Shown one piece after another: positions 55,010-63,563 of a stretch of DNA of 64,000 nucleotides (position 1 is the first letter of the stretch; every line of letters starts with the position of its first letter). This stretch comes from Rubrobacter tropicus (GTDB lineage Bacteria; Actinomycetota; Rubrobacteria; Rubrobacterales; Rubrobacteraceae), in NCBI RefSeq assembly GCF_011492945.1, contig NZ_CP045119.1:558001-622000 (forward strand), given 5' to 3'. The notes under the pieces were generated by a model. It saw nothing but the letters and a program-made list of their open reading frames with translations. It was not told the DNA's origin and did no database searches. The translations under genes were made by a program, and so were the position numbers.

Positions 55010-55142
55010 TTAGAAGGCCCAGGCCAACGTGTCGGTGTCGTACGATTCGCACAGGCGCACTACCTTGCCGCCGCGGACCGAAGATATGTGCGTCCAGTCC
55101 GTCGAAAACCTGTTCGGTGGTCTGCAGGCGAACCCGTTCGTG
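55010..55142 (-). pseudogene. Remnant of a SnoaL/NTF2-like protein (C-terminal end)
   Basis: A minus-strand frame ending at 55010 reads T-D-W-T-H-I-S-S-V-R-G-G-K-V-V-R-L-C-E and Y-D-T, the usual end of SnoaL-like proteins. No start or N-terminal half is present; it is joined directly to another remnant. Confidence 0.45.
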
Positions 55143-55286
55143 GCCGCCGGGACCGAAGACGCACAGTACGTTAAAGGGCGGTTCGTCGGCGGTGAGCGCG
55201 TCTCTGAAAGGCTCAATCTCGGCGAACCGTCCGATGAACTTCCGGTGACGTTCTTCTCTCAGGCGACTCGCCAGGTCGCGCGGCAT
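55143..55286 (-). pseudogene. Remnant of an ATPase-type regulator (N-terminal end)
   Basis: From ATG 55286 (M-P-R-D-L-A-S-R-L-R) the frame shows the opening of AAA/NTPase regulators (F-I-G-R-x-A-E-I-E-x-F, P-P-F-N-V-L-x-V-x-G-P-G-G), then breaks exactly where the Walker A motif should continue with x-G-K-T. The rest of the gene is missing. Confidence 0.5.
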
Positions 55287-55465
55287 CGGACGTGCCCTCC
55301 GTGGGCCGTAAGCCATAGCGTTACCCTGAATTATGCTGTAGCTAGCGGGTTGGGGCAACCTCGCCCGCCGCGGCACGATAGCGTGAAGAACTCTATCGTC
55401 CGTCCAGCCCGCTGGGGTAGAATGCGGACACCAGCAATTTGGGATCTTCGGAGAGAGGTTGCGCG

Positions 55466-55654
55466 TTGCCTGACGAACGGAACATTACCTGGGACCCCGA
55501 GGCCGACCGCCGCATAAGGCGCAGCCCCTTCCTGATGCGCCGCTTTATCCGCAAGCGCATAGAAGACCGCGTGGCCGGCCGCGGACGGACCCACGTAACG
55601 GAAGCCGACGTGGACGAGAGCGCCGGGATGTACCGGCAGTACAGGTTTAAATAG
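55466..55654 (+). CDS. Small PCP-reductase-domain protein
   Basis: A 62-residue protein matching the short C-terminal domain of light-independent protochlorophyllide reductase B subunits (W-x-P-E-A-x-x-R-I-R-R-x-P near 9-21, F-I-R-K-R-I-E near 26-32, T-E-A-D-V near 44-48). It stands alone here. TTG 55466 follows GGAGAGAGG; TAGAAT at 55418-55423 may be its -10. Confidence 0.75.
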   Translation: MPDERNITWDPEADRRIRRSPFLMRRFIRKRIEDRVAGRGRTHVTEADVDESAGMYRQYRFK

Positions 55655-55805
55655 CTTTCAGCGGTCAGCTTTCAGCCGTCAGCCTCTTTTACGGTGATGT
55701 GGCTTTGTGGGGATCTTGTCTCCCGTTTCGGTCAACCGGCGCCGGGTGCTTTTCGGCGGGCCACGCCGCCCTAAGATAAGCTGAACGCTGATAGCTGACC
55801 GCTAC
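55655..55805 (+). repeat. Composite intergenic element
   Basis: AGCTTTCAGCGGTCAGC, TTTCAGCCGTCAGCC and CTCTTTT, an unrelated middle of about 90 bases, then the inverted set GCTGAACGCTGATAGC and TGACCGC. Confidence 0.7.
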
Positions 55806-55856
55806 AAAAAATCCGGGCCGGTGAGCCGCCCTTTTGGCGGGCGTCCACCGACCCGG
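55806..55856 (-). terminator. Strong minus-strand terminator
   Basis: Three stacked 5-bp helices (CCGGG/CCCGG, CGGTG/CACCG, CGCCC/GGGCG) with small interruptions, then ATTTTTT on the minus strand. It ends a transcript coming from the capA side or from the short unit at 55894-55950. Confidence 0.85.
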
Positions 55857-55893
55857 TCTGTGGGCCTGTTAGGGCCCGCAGATGGTTGTCGAC

Positions 55894-55947
55894 TTAGTGA
55901 TCCATCGGACCCTTTCCTCCTCCTCGAGGTACAACAACCACGATCAT
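55894..55947 (-). CDS. Possible 17-residue valine-rich leader peptide
   Basis: ATG 55947 with AAGGGA seven bases upstream encodes MIVVVVPRGGGKGPMDH. Four successive valines, followed by a hairpin (55857-55882) and the terminator, resemble branched-chain amino-acid attenuator leaders. However, no biosynthetic gene lies downstream. The codons P-R-G-G-G-K also form a very strong GGAGGAGGA ribosome site in front of a three-codon ORF (ATG 55905). Confidence 0.3.
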   Translation of the reverse strand: MIVVVVPRGGGKGPMDH

Positions 55948-55989
55948 AGTAGCATCCCTTGCGAGGATCGTGCTACATCTTTCGGATCA

Positions 55990-57582
55990 TTATCTCTCTC
56001 CGTACGCTTCGAACTCGGGGCCCAAAGAGGCGGCGTAGATCTTCCGCAGGGTCCTGTCCCCGCCGGCCTCGGGGGTCAGGAAGTTTGGCTGGGCGTAGTC
56101 CAGGAGGATGAAGGGGACCGGTTGGATCTGGATGATCCGGTCCTCGTGGAGGGTGATCTCGGCGAAGATGCCCGTGGAGGTCTCCTCGGACCAGGACTGG
56201 TCGAGGAGGAAGTTTCCGACGCCGTAGAAGATCGGGGCCCCTTCGTAGAGCTCGATGCCCTTGGGCCAGTGGGCGTGGCCGCCCACTACGAGGTCCGCGC
56301 CCGCGTCTACCGCGGCGTGCGCGAGCTTTACCTGTCCCGGTTCCGGTTCTGCCAGGTATTCCCTGCCCCAGTGGGGCATCACGACGACGAGGTCCACCTC
56401 CCGTCGCAGGCGTTCCACGTCCTCCCTCACCACGTCCTCCACGAGCGGGGCCGTGCCCGGGGTCGTCTCCGTGGCCCAGGCCCACTCGTAGCCGGGGATG
56501 CTCAGGTGGGAGAGAACGCCTATCCTCGTGGCGCCGAGATCGAAGATCATGGGCTCCCTGGCTTCTGCGAGGTCCATCCCCGCCCCGGCGCGCTCGATAC
56601 CCGCCCGGTCGAGGTGCCCGAGCGTCTCCTCGAGCCCTGACGTCCCGGCGTCCAGGACGTGATTGTTGCCGAGGGTGACGCCGTCGATGCCGGCCTGCTC
56701 CAGGATGGGCATGAGGCGCAGGTCGCCGGTGAACGTCGCCTCTTCCGGGTGGTAGACGGCGCCCTCCACGACCGGGTTCTCGAAATTCGCGAGCGTCAGG
56801 TCCGCGCCCGAGAGGTACTCGCGGACGGCGCCCGCCCGCCCCGTGCGTTCGGCCGTGAACTGGTGGACGGTGCTGGACGGGGAGTAGGGGTTCGGCTCCA
56901 GCGTGCGGCTCGTGATCGCCGCGTAGCCCCCATCCATCGAGAAGTCTGGGCCCATACCCTGCCGGATCGCCATGTAGTTCTGGCCGCGGTCGAGTACGAC
57001 GTCGCCCCCGATCACGACCCGGCGAAGCTCGCCCGGGTCCGGCCCCGTCCCCTGCTTGGGGCGCAGCGGGTAGTCCGAGGGCGCCGCGCCATCAGGCTCC
57101 AGGATGGACTCTCCCTCGACCGCCAGCGCCCTGACCCGCGGACCTACCGCGTCCCAGGGCACGAGTCCCAAGGCATCGGGGGTCCGGCTTACGTGGTCGA
57201 TGACCGCGTCCGCCGAGTCGAAGCTTCTGAAACCGGGGCGTTCGATCAGGCCTTCCGCCACCCCCAGCGACCCCTCCGGTACCGACAACTCGTCCACCCC
57301 AGAAAGCTCCCGCAGGCCCACGCCCTCGCGCAGGGAAGAGAGGTGCGCAACCGGCACGAGGGAAGCCTGCGAGTCCGGATTGCGGGTACCCTCCGTAGCC
57401 CCTCCCAGGGCCCGGGATTTAGTGTTGCTCTTGCGACTTTCGCTCTTCCGGGTTTCTACGGTACCCCGGTTCGCTTCCGTGTTCTCGGGCGCCTCGGATG
57501 AGCAAGAGCCTAGCGGAAGAAGCAGCGAGAGTATCCCCGCCACCAGCGCCAATACCTTCAACCCAAGAACCGTTCGCTTCAA
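55990..57582 (-). CDS. CapA-family (poly-gamma-glutamate synthesis type) lipoprotein
   Basis: A 530-residue protein. Lipobox L-G-S-C with Cys27, a Ser/Arg/Lys-rich linker, an N-terminal extension, and a CapA metallophosphoesterase-like domain (about 200-500) with G-D-V-V-L-D, N-F-E-N-P, G-N-N-H-V-L-D, H-W-G-R-E-Y, G-G-H-A-H and G-V-G-N-F. TTG 57582 after GAGAGGTGG gives a proper signal peptide; the frame to 57630 adds residues without a ribosome site. Confidence 0.85.
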   Translation of the reverse strand: MKRTVLGLKVLALVAGILSLLLPLGSCSSEAPENTEANRGTVETRKSESRKSNTKSRALGGATEGTRNPDSQASLVPVAHLSSLREGVGLRELSGVDELSVPEGSLGVAEGLIERPGFRSFDSADAVIDHVSRTPDALGLVPWDAVGPRVRALAVEGESILEPDGAAPSDYPLRPKQGTGPDPGELRRVVIGGDVVLDRGQNYMAIRQGMGPDFSMDGGYAAITSRTLEPNPYSPSSTVHQFTAERTGRAGAVREYLSGADLTLANFENPVVEGAVYHPEEATFTGDLRLMPILEQAGIDGVTLGNNHVLDAGTSGLEETLGHLDRAGIERAGAGMDLAEAREPMIFDLGATRIGVLSHLSIPGYEWAWATETTPGTAPLVEDVVREDVERLRREVDLVVVMPHWGREYLAEPEPGQVKLAHAAVDAGADLVVGGHAHWPKGIELYEGAPIFYGVGNFLLDQSWSEETSTGIFAEITLHEDRIIQIQPVPFILLDYAQPNFLTPEAGGDRTLRKIYAASLGPEFEAYGER

Positions 57583-57621
57583 GAAGCCACCTCTCGGAAC
57601 CCGAACCCAACCATAGCAATC

Positions 57622-57685
57622 TATCAGCACCGGCTGAAGGCTGACTGCTGAAAGCCGACAGCGCGCCCTTCAAAAGAAGGGCGCC
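57622..57685 (+). repeat. TCAGC-type repeat with terminal hairpin
   Basis: CACCGGCTGAAGGCTGACTGC and TGAAAGCCGACAGC followed by a perfect 9-bp hairpin GCGCCCTTC-AAAA-GAAGGGCGC at the stop codon of the amino-acid ABC operon. The hairpin may act as its terminator. Confidence 0.75.
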
Positions 57686-58432
57686 TCACAGCCGTCCGGC
57701 CTCGATGATGCGGCGGAGGAAGCGGGCCGTCCGCGGGTTCTCCGGAGAGGAGAAGATCTTCTCCGGCGGGCCCTGCTCCAGGATTCGTCCTCCCTCCAGA
57801 AAGCAGACCCGGTCTGCGATGTCGCGGGCGAAGCCCATCTCGTGGGTCGCGATGATCATGGTCATGCCTTCTCTGGCGAGCTCCCTGATCACGTTCAACA
57901 CCTCCGCCACGAGCTCGGGGTCCAGCGCGCTAGTGACCTCGTCGAGCAGCATGATCGATGGCCGCATCGCCAGCGCCCGAACTATCGCGACCCGCTGCTG
58001 CTGGCCGCCTGAGAGCCGGTCGGGGTACTCGTCTTTCCTGTCGGCGAGGCCGAAGCGCGCCAGGAGCGAGATGGCGTGCTCTTCCGCAGCTTTCCGGTCC
58101 ATCTTGAGCGCCTCGCGGGGGGCGAGGGTTATGTTCCTGAGCACCGTCATGTGGGGGAAGAGGTTGAAGGACTGGTAGACGATGCCGATGCGTCGGCGGA
58201 CGCGGTTCGCGTCTACCCCGGCGGCCGTGATCTCCTCCCCTTCCACAACCACCCGCCCCGCGTCTATCGGCTCGACCAGGTTGGTGCATCGGAGCAGGGT
58301 GGACTTGCCCGATCCCGAGGCCCCGATCAGGCACACCACCTCGTGCGCCGCGACCTCCAGGTCTATCCCCTTCAAAACCTCGTTCTCGCCGAAGGATTTG
58401 CGAATCCCTTCGAGTACGAGGACCGCGCTCAC
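57686..58432 (-). CDS. Polar amino-acid ABC transporter ATP-binding protein (GlnQ type)
   Basis: A 248-residue ATPase: Walker A G-A-S-G-S-G-K-S-T, signature L-S-G-G-Q-Q-Q-R, Walker B I-M-L-L-D-E-V-T-S-A-L-D-P, switch A-T-H-E-M. GTG 58432 overlaps the permease stop. Third gene of the operon. Confidence 0.94.
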   Translation of the reverse strand: MSAVLVLEGIRKSFGENEVLKGIDLEVAAHEVVCLIGASGSGKSTLLRCTNLVEPIDAGRVVVEGEEITAAGVDANRVRRRIGIVYQSFNLFPHMTVLRNITLAPREALKMDRKAAEEHAISLLARFGLADRKDEYPDRLSGGQQQRVAIVRALAMRPSIMLLDEVTSALDPELVAEVLNVIRELAREGMTMIIATHEMGFARDIADRVCFLEGGRILEQGPPEKIFSSPENPRTARFLRRIIEAGRL

Positions 58433-59310
58433 GCCACCCCCCCGGCCTGGCGGCGGCGCTTGTCGCGCGCTATGAGGCGGTCGGTAAAGCGGGCCAGCGG
58501 GATGGTTATGAGGACGAAGAGTAGGGCCGCCACGACGTAGCTCGCGTAGTTGAACTGGGAGGCGCCGTAGATCTGGGCGGCGCGGGCGGCCTCTATGGAG
58601 CCGAGCACCGAGACGAGCGCCGTGTCCTTCTGCAACCCTATAAAGTCGTTGAGGAGCGGCGGTATGACCCGCCGGATGGCCTGCGGCAGCACGACGAACC
58701 GTAAAGACTGGAAACGGGAGAGGCCGAGCGAGCGGGCGGCGGCGTTCTGGCTCTCGTGGACGGACTCGATGCCGGCGCGGTAGACCTCGGCCACGTAGGC
58801 CGAGTAGACCAGGACGAGGGCTATGATGCCGTAGGTGACGTCCGAGAGGTATGAGAAGTAGGCGATGCCGAGGCCCGGCACGCCGAAACCTATGATGTAG
58901 AGGACCAGGATCAGGGGAACCCCGCGGAAGACGTCCGTGTAGACGATGGCTACCAGCCTGAACGGAAAGAAGGCCGGTCCCGGTATCCCGCGTACTACGG
59001 CGATCACTAGCGCGAGGACCAGGATCAACACTTCCGAGATCGCGAATATGTAGACGTTTAGCAGGAACGCGCCGAGGACCGAGGGCTCGCTCGGGGTTCC
59101 CTTGATCGACTGCCAGAGGTGAAAGGGGCTGAAGAACCGCTCGGTGACGAGACCGCTCCCCGGCGCGAGCGCCACGACGAGCGCCACGGCCGCGAAGAAG
59201 ACAACGGTGCTCGCGCCCGAGACGAGCACGGCGCGGTTACCGAGAGCCTTGGAGCCGCGCCCGGGGGACGGTTCGAGGCTGTCGGCGGGTCCGGTCCCCC
59301 GGGTCGTCAA
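58429..59310 (-). CDS. Polar amino-acid ABC transporter permease (HisM/GlnP type)
   Basis: A 293-residue permease. The family loop E-x-x-R-A-G-I-E-S near 178-186 and the coupling segment L-P-Q-A-I-R-R-V-I-P-P near 213-223 are clear. About five helices and a longer N-terminus than usual. TTG 59310, one base before the binding-protein stop. Confidence 0.93.
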   Translation of the reverse strand: MTTRGTGPADSLEPSPGRGSKALGNRAVLVSGASTVVFFAAVALVVALAPGSGLVTERFFSPFHLWQSIKGTPSEPSVLGAFLLNVYIFAISEVLILVLALVIAVVRGIPGPAFFPFRLVAIVYTDVFRGVPLILVLYIIGFGVPGLGIAYFSYLSDVTYGIIALVLVYSAYVAEVYRAGIESVHESQNAAARSLGLSRFQSLRFVVLPQAIRRVIPPLLNDFIGLQKDTALVSVLGSIEAARAAQIYGASQFNYASYVVAALLFVLITIPLARFTDRLIARDKRRRQAGGVA

Positions 59311-59311
59311 G

Positions 59312-60145
59312 CTACTTCTCTAGGGTCGGGACTTCCAGGTACTGCTGGAGGTGCTCTCTCCGGAGGTCTTTGAGCGTCCCGTCCTTCTTCATCTCGCCGA
59401 GCACCTCGTTCACGCAGCCGACGAGGGGGTTGCCCTTCTCGAAGAGCATCCCGAACTGCTCGTTCTCCGGATACTGCCCGATCACCTCCGAGTTCTCTAT
59501 CTCGATGTCGCGCAGGTAGACCGTCGTGACGAGGTCGGTGACGAAGGCGTCGATCTGGCCCCCTTCGAGGGCGCTCCTGGCGTCGTTGGTCGAGTCGTAG
59601 ACCTTTGCCTGCTCTTCTGGCTCTATGGTCGTGTTGACGAAGTCGAGCGCGGTAGTGCCGACCTGGGCCCCGAGGCGGTCGTCCTTGAGGTCAGACAGGC
59701 TCTCGGCGTCGGCGGCGGGAGAGTCGTTCAGAACGAGCACGCCCTGGGCGTTGTCGAAGTAGCCGTCCGAGAAGTCCACGACCCTCTGGCGTTCGGGGGT
59801 GATCGTGATCTGGTTGATGTCGAAGTCGTAGTCCTTGGCGCCGGGCGCGTAGGATTTGTTGAACGGTTCGACCACCCACTTTATGGGCAGGTCCATGCGC
59901 CTGGCGACCTCGCTTGCGACCTCGCCCTCGTAGCCCCCGTAGTTCTGGGGGTCGCCCTTGAACCAGGGCGGGTAGGCGGGCCTGTCCGTCGCAACCGTGA
60001 GGGTTCCGTCCTCGAAGAGCGGCGGGTCTTCGAGGTCGCAGGAGGCTTGGTCCTGCGATGAAGCCCCACCGCCCCCCGCGCCGCCGCAGCCGGCCAGAAA
60101 CAGGCCCGCGGCGATCAACCCGGCCAGCACAACTCGCTCTCTCAT
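59312..60145 (-). CDS. Amino-acid ABC substrate-binding lipoprotein
   Basis: A 277-residue family 3 binding protein with lipobox L-A-G-C (Cys20), L-T-V-A-T-D near 47-52 and G-Y-E-G-E-V-A near 70-76. ATG 60145 gives a proper signal peptide; the frame to 60226 adds a charged stretch and was not used. First gene of the operon; ligand unknown. Confidence 0.92.
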   Translation of the reverse strand: MRERVVLAGLIAAGLFLAGCGGAGGGGASSQDQASCDLEDPPLFEDGTLTVATDRPAYPPWFKGDPQNYGGYEGEVASEVARRMDLPIKWVVEPFNKSYAPGAKDYDFDINQITITPERQRVVDFSDGYFDNAQGVLVLNDSPAADAESLSDLKDDRLGAQVGTTALDFVNTTIEPEEQAKVYDSTNDARSALEGGQIDAFVTDLVTTVYLRDIEIENSEVIGQYPENEQFGMLFEKGNPLVGCVNEVLGEMKKDGTLKDLRREHLQQYLEVPTLEK

Positions 60146-60245
60146 GCGGCTCCGATCTTTTTTATGGGATTCGGGTTTCCCCTTCTTGGGAGCCGGCAGT
60201 ATAGGGTCCGCGGAAAACGGATTCAATCGCGGGGCTCATGGATCG

Positions 60246-60251
60246 TATACT
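60246..60251 (+). promoter_or_regulatory. -10 box of a probable leaderless promoter (MFS exporter)
   Basis: TATACT, seven bases, then GTG 60259. Confidence 0.55.
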
Positions 60252-60258
60252 CCCGCGG

Positions 60259-61668
60259 GTGAGTAACCGTCCGAGTGAAATCCGGCAGACCGACGCCCGA
60301 CTCGTTCTGGCGTTCGTGTGCGCCACCGCTTTCACGGTAGTCCTGAACGGGACGATGCTGCCCGTGGCGCTCCCCGAGATCGGAAGCGCCCTGTCGCTGG
60401 GGTCCGTTGCCCTGGGTTGGATCATCACGGGCTACTTCCTCGTCAACGGGGTCGCCATACCGTTCTTCGGGCGTCTGGCGGACATCTACGGGGTCGCGCG
60501 CCTCTACGCCATCGGCCTGGCGACGTTCTTTTTGGGCTCGGTCCTCTGCACCCTCGCCCCGGGCTTCGCCACGCTCATGGCGGGCAGGCTCGTCCAGGGC
60601 GCGGGCGCCGCCGCCGTGGTTGGGCTCGGGCCGACGGCCGTGAGCCTCGTCTTCCCGGCGGAGATCCGGGGCCGGTCCCTGGGCCTCGTCGGGGCCGCGG
60701 TCGGGGCCGGCGCCGCGGCCGGCCCGGTCTTCGGCGGCGCCGTCACCGACCTCTTCGGGTGGAGGATTCTGTTCGCGGCGGGCGTCCTCTTCGGCGCCCT
60801 CGTCCCGCTGGCCTCCAGGATGCTGCCGAGGGGCGCCGGGTCTCCCGAGAGCCGCCTCGACCTCGCCGGCGGGGTGCTGTTCGCTTTCGCGCTCGGCGGC
60901 GCGCTGCTCGCGCTCACGCGGGGGGCAGAGGTCGGGATCAGGGACGGGGTCTTTCTCGCGTCCGTCGGCGTGGCGGTCGTGGCCTCGGTCCTGTTCGTGT
61001 TCCGTCAGGCGACGGCGCCCGAGCCGTTCGTGCCGCGGGCGCTGCTGGCGAACCGGGCCTACGTGTGGTTGTGCGCGGCGACGCTGCTGCTCATCGGCGT
61101 GATCGTCGCGGTCGAGGTTGCCGTGCCGCTGCCGCTCGCCCAGATAAACGGCCTCGGCGCCACGCAGATCGGGCTCGTCCTCGCGCCCTCCGCGCTCCTC
61201 ACCGTCGTCTGGGGCCCGGTCTCCGGGAGGCTCGTGGACCGCCTCGGCGTCGCGGCGCCCACCGCCCTTGGCGCCGCCGCCTGCATCGCCGGCGTCGTGC
61301 TCCTCTCCGGCTTTGGTGTCGGGGGGGCGGCCTGGGTCACCGCCGCGCTCGTGGTCGTGGTCGGCGTCGGGATAACGTTGGGAAAGATCGCCACCTCCAC
61401 CGGCGTCTCCCTGACCGTGCCCGAGGAGAACCTTCCCTCGGGGATCGCCGTCAACGAGATGGTCTGGATCTGCGGTATCAGCGTCGGTACGGCCCTCTTT
61501 ACGGCCGTCGCCGCCGCCCGCTCGGGCGCCCCGGACCCGCTGAACCCCTTCCACTCTGGTCCCGGCGTCGGCTACAGCGACGCCTTCCTGGTCCTTTCGA
61601 TCCCCCTCGTCTTGCTCCTGCTTACCACGCCCAAACTGCGCGGAGCCGGAAAGAAGCGTTCCCGGTAG
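60259..61668 (+). CDS. MFS exporter, DHA2 (drug:H+ antiporter) type
   Basis: A 469-residue membrane protein with about 14 helices, W-I-x-T-G-Y-x-L, the loop motif G-R-L-A-D-I-Y-G-x-x-R, and G-x-x-x-G-P-x-F-G-G of DHA2 exporters. Probably drug or metabolite efflux. GTG 60259 is chosen over ATG 60238 because TATACT lies between them. Confidence 0.88.
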   Translation: MSNRPSEIRQTDARLVLAFVCATAFTVVLNGTMLPVALPEIGSALSLGSVALGWIITGYFLVNGVAIPFFGRLADIYGVARLYAIGLATFFLGSVLCTLAPGFATLMAGRLVQGAGAAAVVGLGPTAVSLVFPAEIRGRSLGLVGAAVGAGAAAGPVFGGAVTDLFGWRILFAAGVLFGALVPLASRMLPRGAGSPESRLDLAGGVLFAFALGGALLALTRGAEVGIRDGVFLASVGVAVVASVLFVFRQATAPEPFVPRALLANRAYVWLCAATLLLIGVIVAVEVAVPLPLAQINGLGATQIGLVLAPSALLTVVWGPVSGRLVDRLGVAAPTALGAAACIAGVVLLSGFGVGGAAWVTAALVVVVGVGITLGKIATSTGVSLTVPEENLPSGIAVNEMVWICGISVGTALFTAVAAARSGAPDPLNPFHSGPGVGYSDAFLVLSIPLVLLLLTTPKLRGAGKKRSR

Positions 61669-61748
61669 CGGGGCCGGATGGTTGCCGGGGAAAGGTTTGG
61701 GGAAACATCTAGAATATTCGTGAGGCCGGCGACGGAGGAGAACCAGAG

Positions 61749-62663
61749 ATGACAGAAGCAGAGCAGAGGCAAAAAGAGAGCCCGCTGCTGAGCGACCGCG
61801 GCGTGACAACCATCAAGGACACGGTCGTCTCCAGGATCGCGGGCATGGCAGCGGGCGAGGTCGATGGCGTCCACATGGGCGGCGGCGCCTCCCGGTCCGC
61901 CGGCGGCTTCCTCGAAGGGATCACCGGCTCGGAGAGCACGACCCGCGGCGTGAGCGTCGAGGTCGGCTCCGTCGAGACGGCCCTCGACCTCAAGATGGGT
62001 ATAGATTACGGCAAGAACATCCTCGGCACGGTCGGCGAGGTGCGCCAGAAGGTCACGGAACGCATCCACAGTCTCACGGGCCTGAACGTAACCGAACTCA
62101 ACGTGACCATAGCCGACGTCGTCTTCCCGGAAGATAGCAAAGACGCCGGGAACGGCAGCCGGCAAGAATCCGGCGCGCGTTCCGGCCCCCAGTTCGAGAC
62201 GCGCACGATGCCCCGCAGGGAACTCCGCCCCGGCGCCAGCGAGCGCGAGTCCACCCCCGTGGAGCCCCGCAGCCGGTCCTACACGGAGGGCTCAAGCGGC
62301 CCGGTCCCGGAGGAGGAGGTCCGCGCCGAGGGTACGCCCGTCGAAGAAGACGAGACCCGCAGGCTAAGGGTCGGCGACGAAGCAGCGTCGAGCGACGACG
62401 CCCGGCCGGCCCGCCGCGAGGAGGCCGAAGCCCCGGCGTCCGGCGCCCCCGAGTCGGAGACGCCGAGGGCCGAGGCTCCCACGGACGAGACCACCCTCAC
62501 CGGCGGAACATCCTCGGGCGAGAGGGCCGCGCGCGAGACCGCCTCGAACGAGGGAGCCGTGGGCCAGACGGACGACAGGACGCAGGAGATCAACCGCGAG
62601 CGGATCTCTGAGGGCGAGGAGCGACGCTCCCGCCGGCGCAGGCGCCGCGGCGAAGACAGGTAG
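61749..62663 (+). CDS. Asp23/Gls24-family envelope stress protein with long disordered tail
   Basis: A 304-residue protein. The first 120 residues are an Asp23/Gls24 domain (R-G-V-T-T-I near 17-22, V-S-V-E-V-G near 68, V-R-Q-K-V-T-E-R-I near 98). The remaining 180 are Glu/Arg/Ser/Thr-rich and low in complexity, ending in a poly-Arg stretch. Relatives help envelope or alkaline stress tolerance. GGAGGAGAACC upstream of the ATG. Confidence 0.82.
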   Translation: MTEAEQRQKESPLLSDRGVTTIKDTVVSRIAGMAAGEVDGVHMGGGASRSAGGFLEGITGSESTTRGVSVEVGSVETALDLKMGIDYGKNILGTVGEVRQKVTERIHSLTGLNVTELNVTIADVVFPEDSKDAGNGSRQESGARSGPQFETRTMPRRELRPGASERESTPVEPRSRSYTEGSSGPVPEEEVRAEGTPVEEDETRRLRVGDEAASSDDARPARREEAEAPASGAPESETPRAEAPTDETTLTGGTSSGERAARETASNEGAVGQTDDRTQEINRERISEGEERRSRRRRRRGEDR

Positions 62664-62689
62664 GCCCGGCAGAGGCCCGGACGGACGTC

Positions 62690-63199
62690 GTGGCGACCGA
62701 TCTCCTCCGCCCCGGCCTGAGGCTCCTCTTCTGCGGGTACAACCCGTCGCTTTTGTCCGGGACGACGGGCCGCCACTACGCCCACCCCGGCAACCGATTC
62801 TGGCGCGTTCTGCACGCGGCCGGCATCACCGAGCGGCTACGGAAGCCGGAAGAGGACGAGGCCCTGCTGGACGAGGGCATCGGGTTCACCAACCTCTGCC
62901 CGCGCCCGACGCGCAGGGCCGACGAGCTCTCGCGGGAGGAGATCCGGACCGGCGCCGAAGCGCTCGAAACCAAGCTTGAACGCTACAGACCCGCCACCGT
63001 GGCCTACACGGGCATAGGCGTCTATAAGTGGTTCAGGGCCACCTCCAAGGCCGGGTGGGGCGTGCAGCCCGAACCGGCCGTGCCCGGCGTCGCCGACGTC
63101 GTCGTGCCCTCCCCCTCGGGCCTGAACCGGATGCGCTTCGAGGAACTGGTAGAGCACTACCGGGTCCTGAAACGGTTTGTAGAGGGATCGAGGCCATAG
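62690..63199 (+). CDS. mug: G/U(T)-mismatch-specific DNA glycosylase
   Basis: A 169-residue uracil-DNA-glycosylase superfamily protein of the Mug/TDG branch: F-C-G-Y-N-P-S near 14-20, H-P-G-N-R-F-W near 32-38 and V-P-S-P-S-G-L-N near 139-146. It removes uracil or thymine from G mispairs. Tyr replaces the Ile usually found in the G-x-N-P motif. Confidence 0.88.
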   Translation: MATDLLRPGLRLLFCGYNPSLLSGTTGRHYAHPGNRFWRVLHAAGITERLRKPEEDEALLDEGIGFTNLCPRPTRRADELSREEIRTGAEALETKLERYRPATVAYTGIGVYKWFRATSKAGWGVQPEPAVPGVADVVVPSPSGLNRMRFEELVEHYRVLKRFVEGSRP

Positions 63200-63401
63200 T
63201 GAATAGGACAATGACGTAGTTGACTCACCAAAGTCGGGTGACAAGTTGCTAGCATCCGGTAGTCGTTCGGTTGTCATTGAGTAGACATCTTATGTACATC
63301 TGTGCGGAAGATCCCGCTACAATACGGAAAGCACGGCTGGCGTTTTAACAACAAGGCTGACGGTTTAACAGCGCGTCTAACGCACAGGAAGGACGGCTGA
63401 C
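63200..63401 (+). other. Gap of lower GC with short repeats and a possible promoter
   Basis: About 200 bases with no ORF. Contains an imperfect inverted repeat around 63219-63243, TACAAT (63319-63324) as a possible -10 and two copies of a unit near GGCTGACGGTTTAACA (63333-63370). Composition is clearly more AT-rich than the genes to the left. Confidence 0.4.
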
Positions 63402-63563
63402 GTGCAAGACGAGAGGCCTAACCGGGAACGCAAAGAGGACGAGAACGGCGAGCAATTCGACCGCTTTGAGGAAACGCTGCGGAAGCTGGTCAAGGTTCCC
63501 AAAGAGGAAGCCGACGAAGAACGAGAGCGGGAGAAGCGAGAGCGGGAGAAGCGGGCCGGCTAG
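63402..63563 (+). CDS. Small acidic/basic helical protein
   Basis: A 53-residue protein with F-D-R-F-E near 19-23, K-L-V-K-V-P-K-E-E near 28-36 and a Glu/Arg repeat tail, a type of small conserved protein seen in many bacteria without known role. GTG 63402 follows AGGAAGGA. Its TAG overlaps the stop of the convergent gene. Confidence 0.6.
   Translation: MQDERPNRERKEDENGEQFDRFEETLRKLVKVPKEEADEEREREKREREKRAG

Noticed and set aside
60223-61809. 528-codon minus-strand open frame
   Set aside because: Antisense to the MFS gene; composition (Gly/Arg/Asp) is that of a shadow frame.
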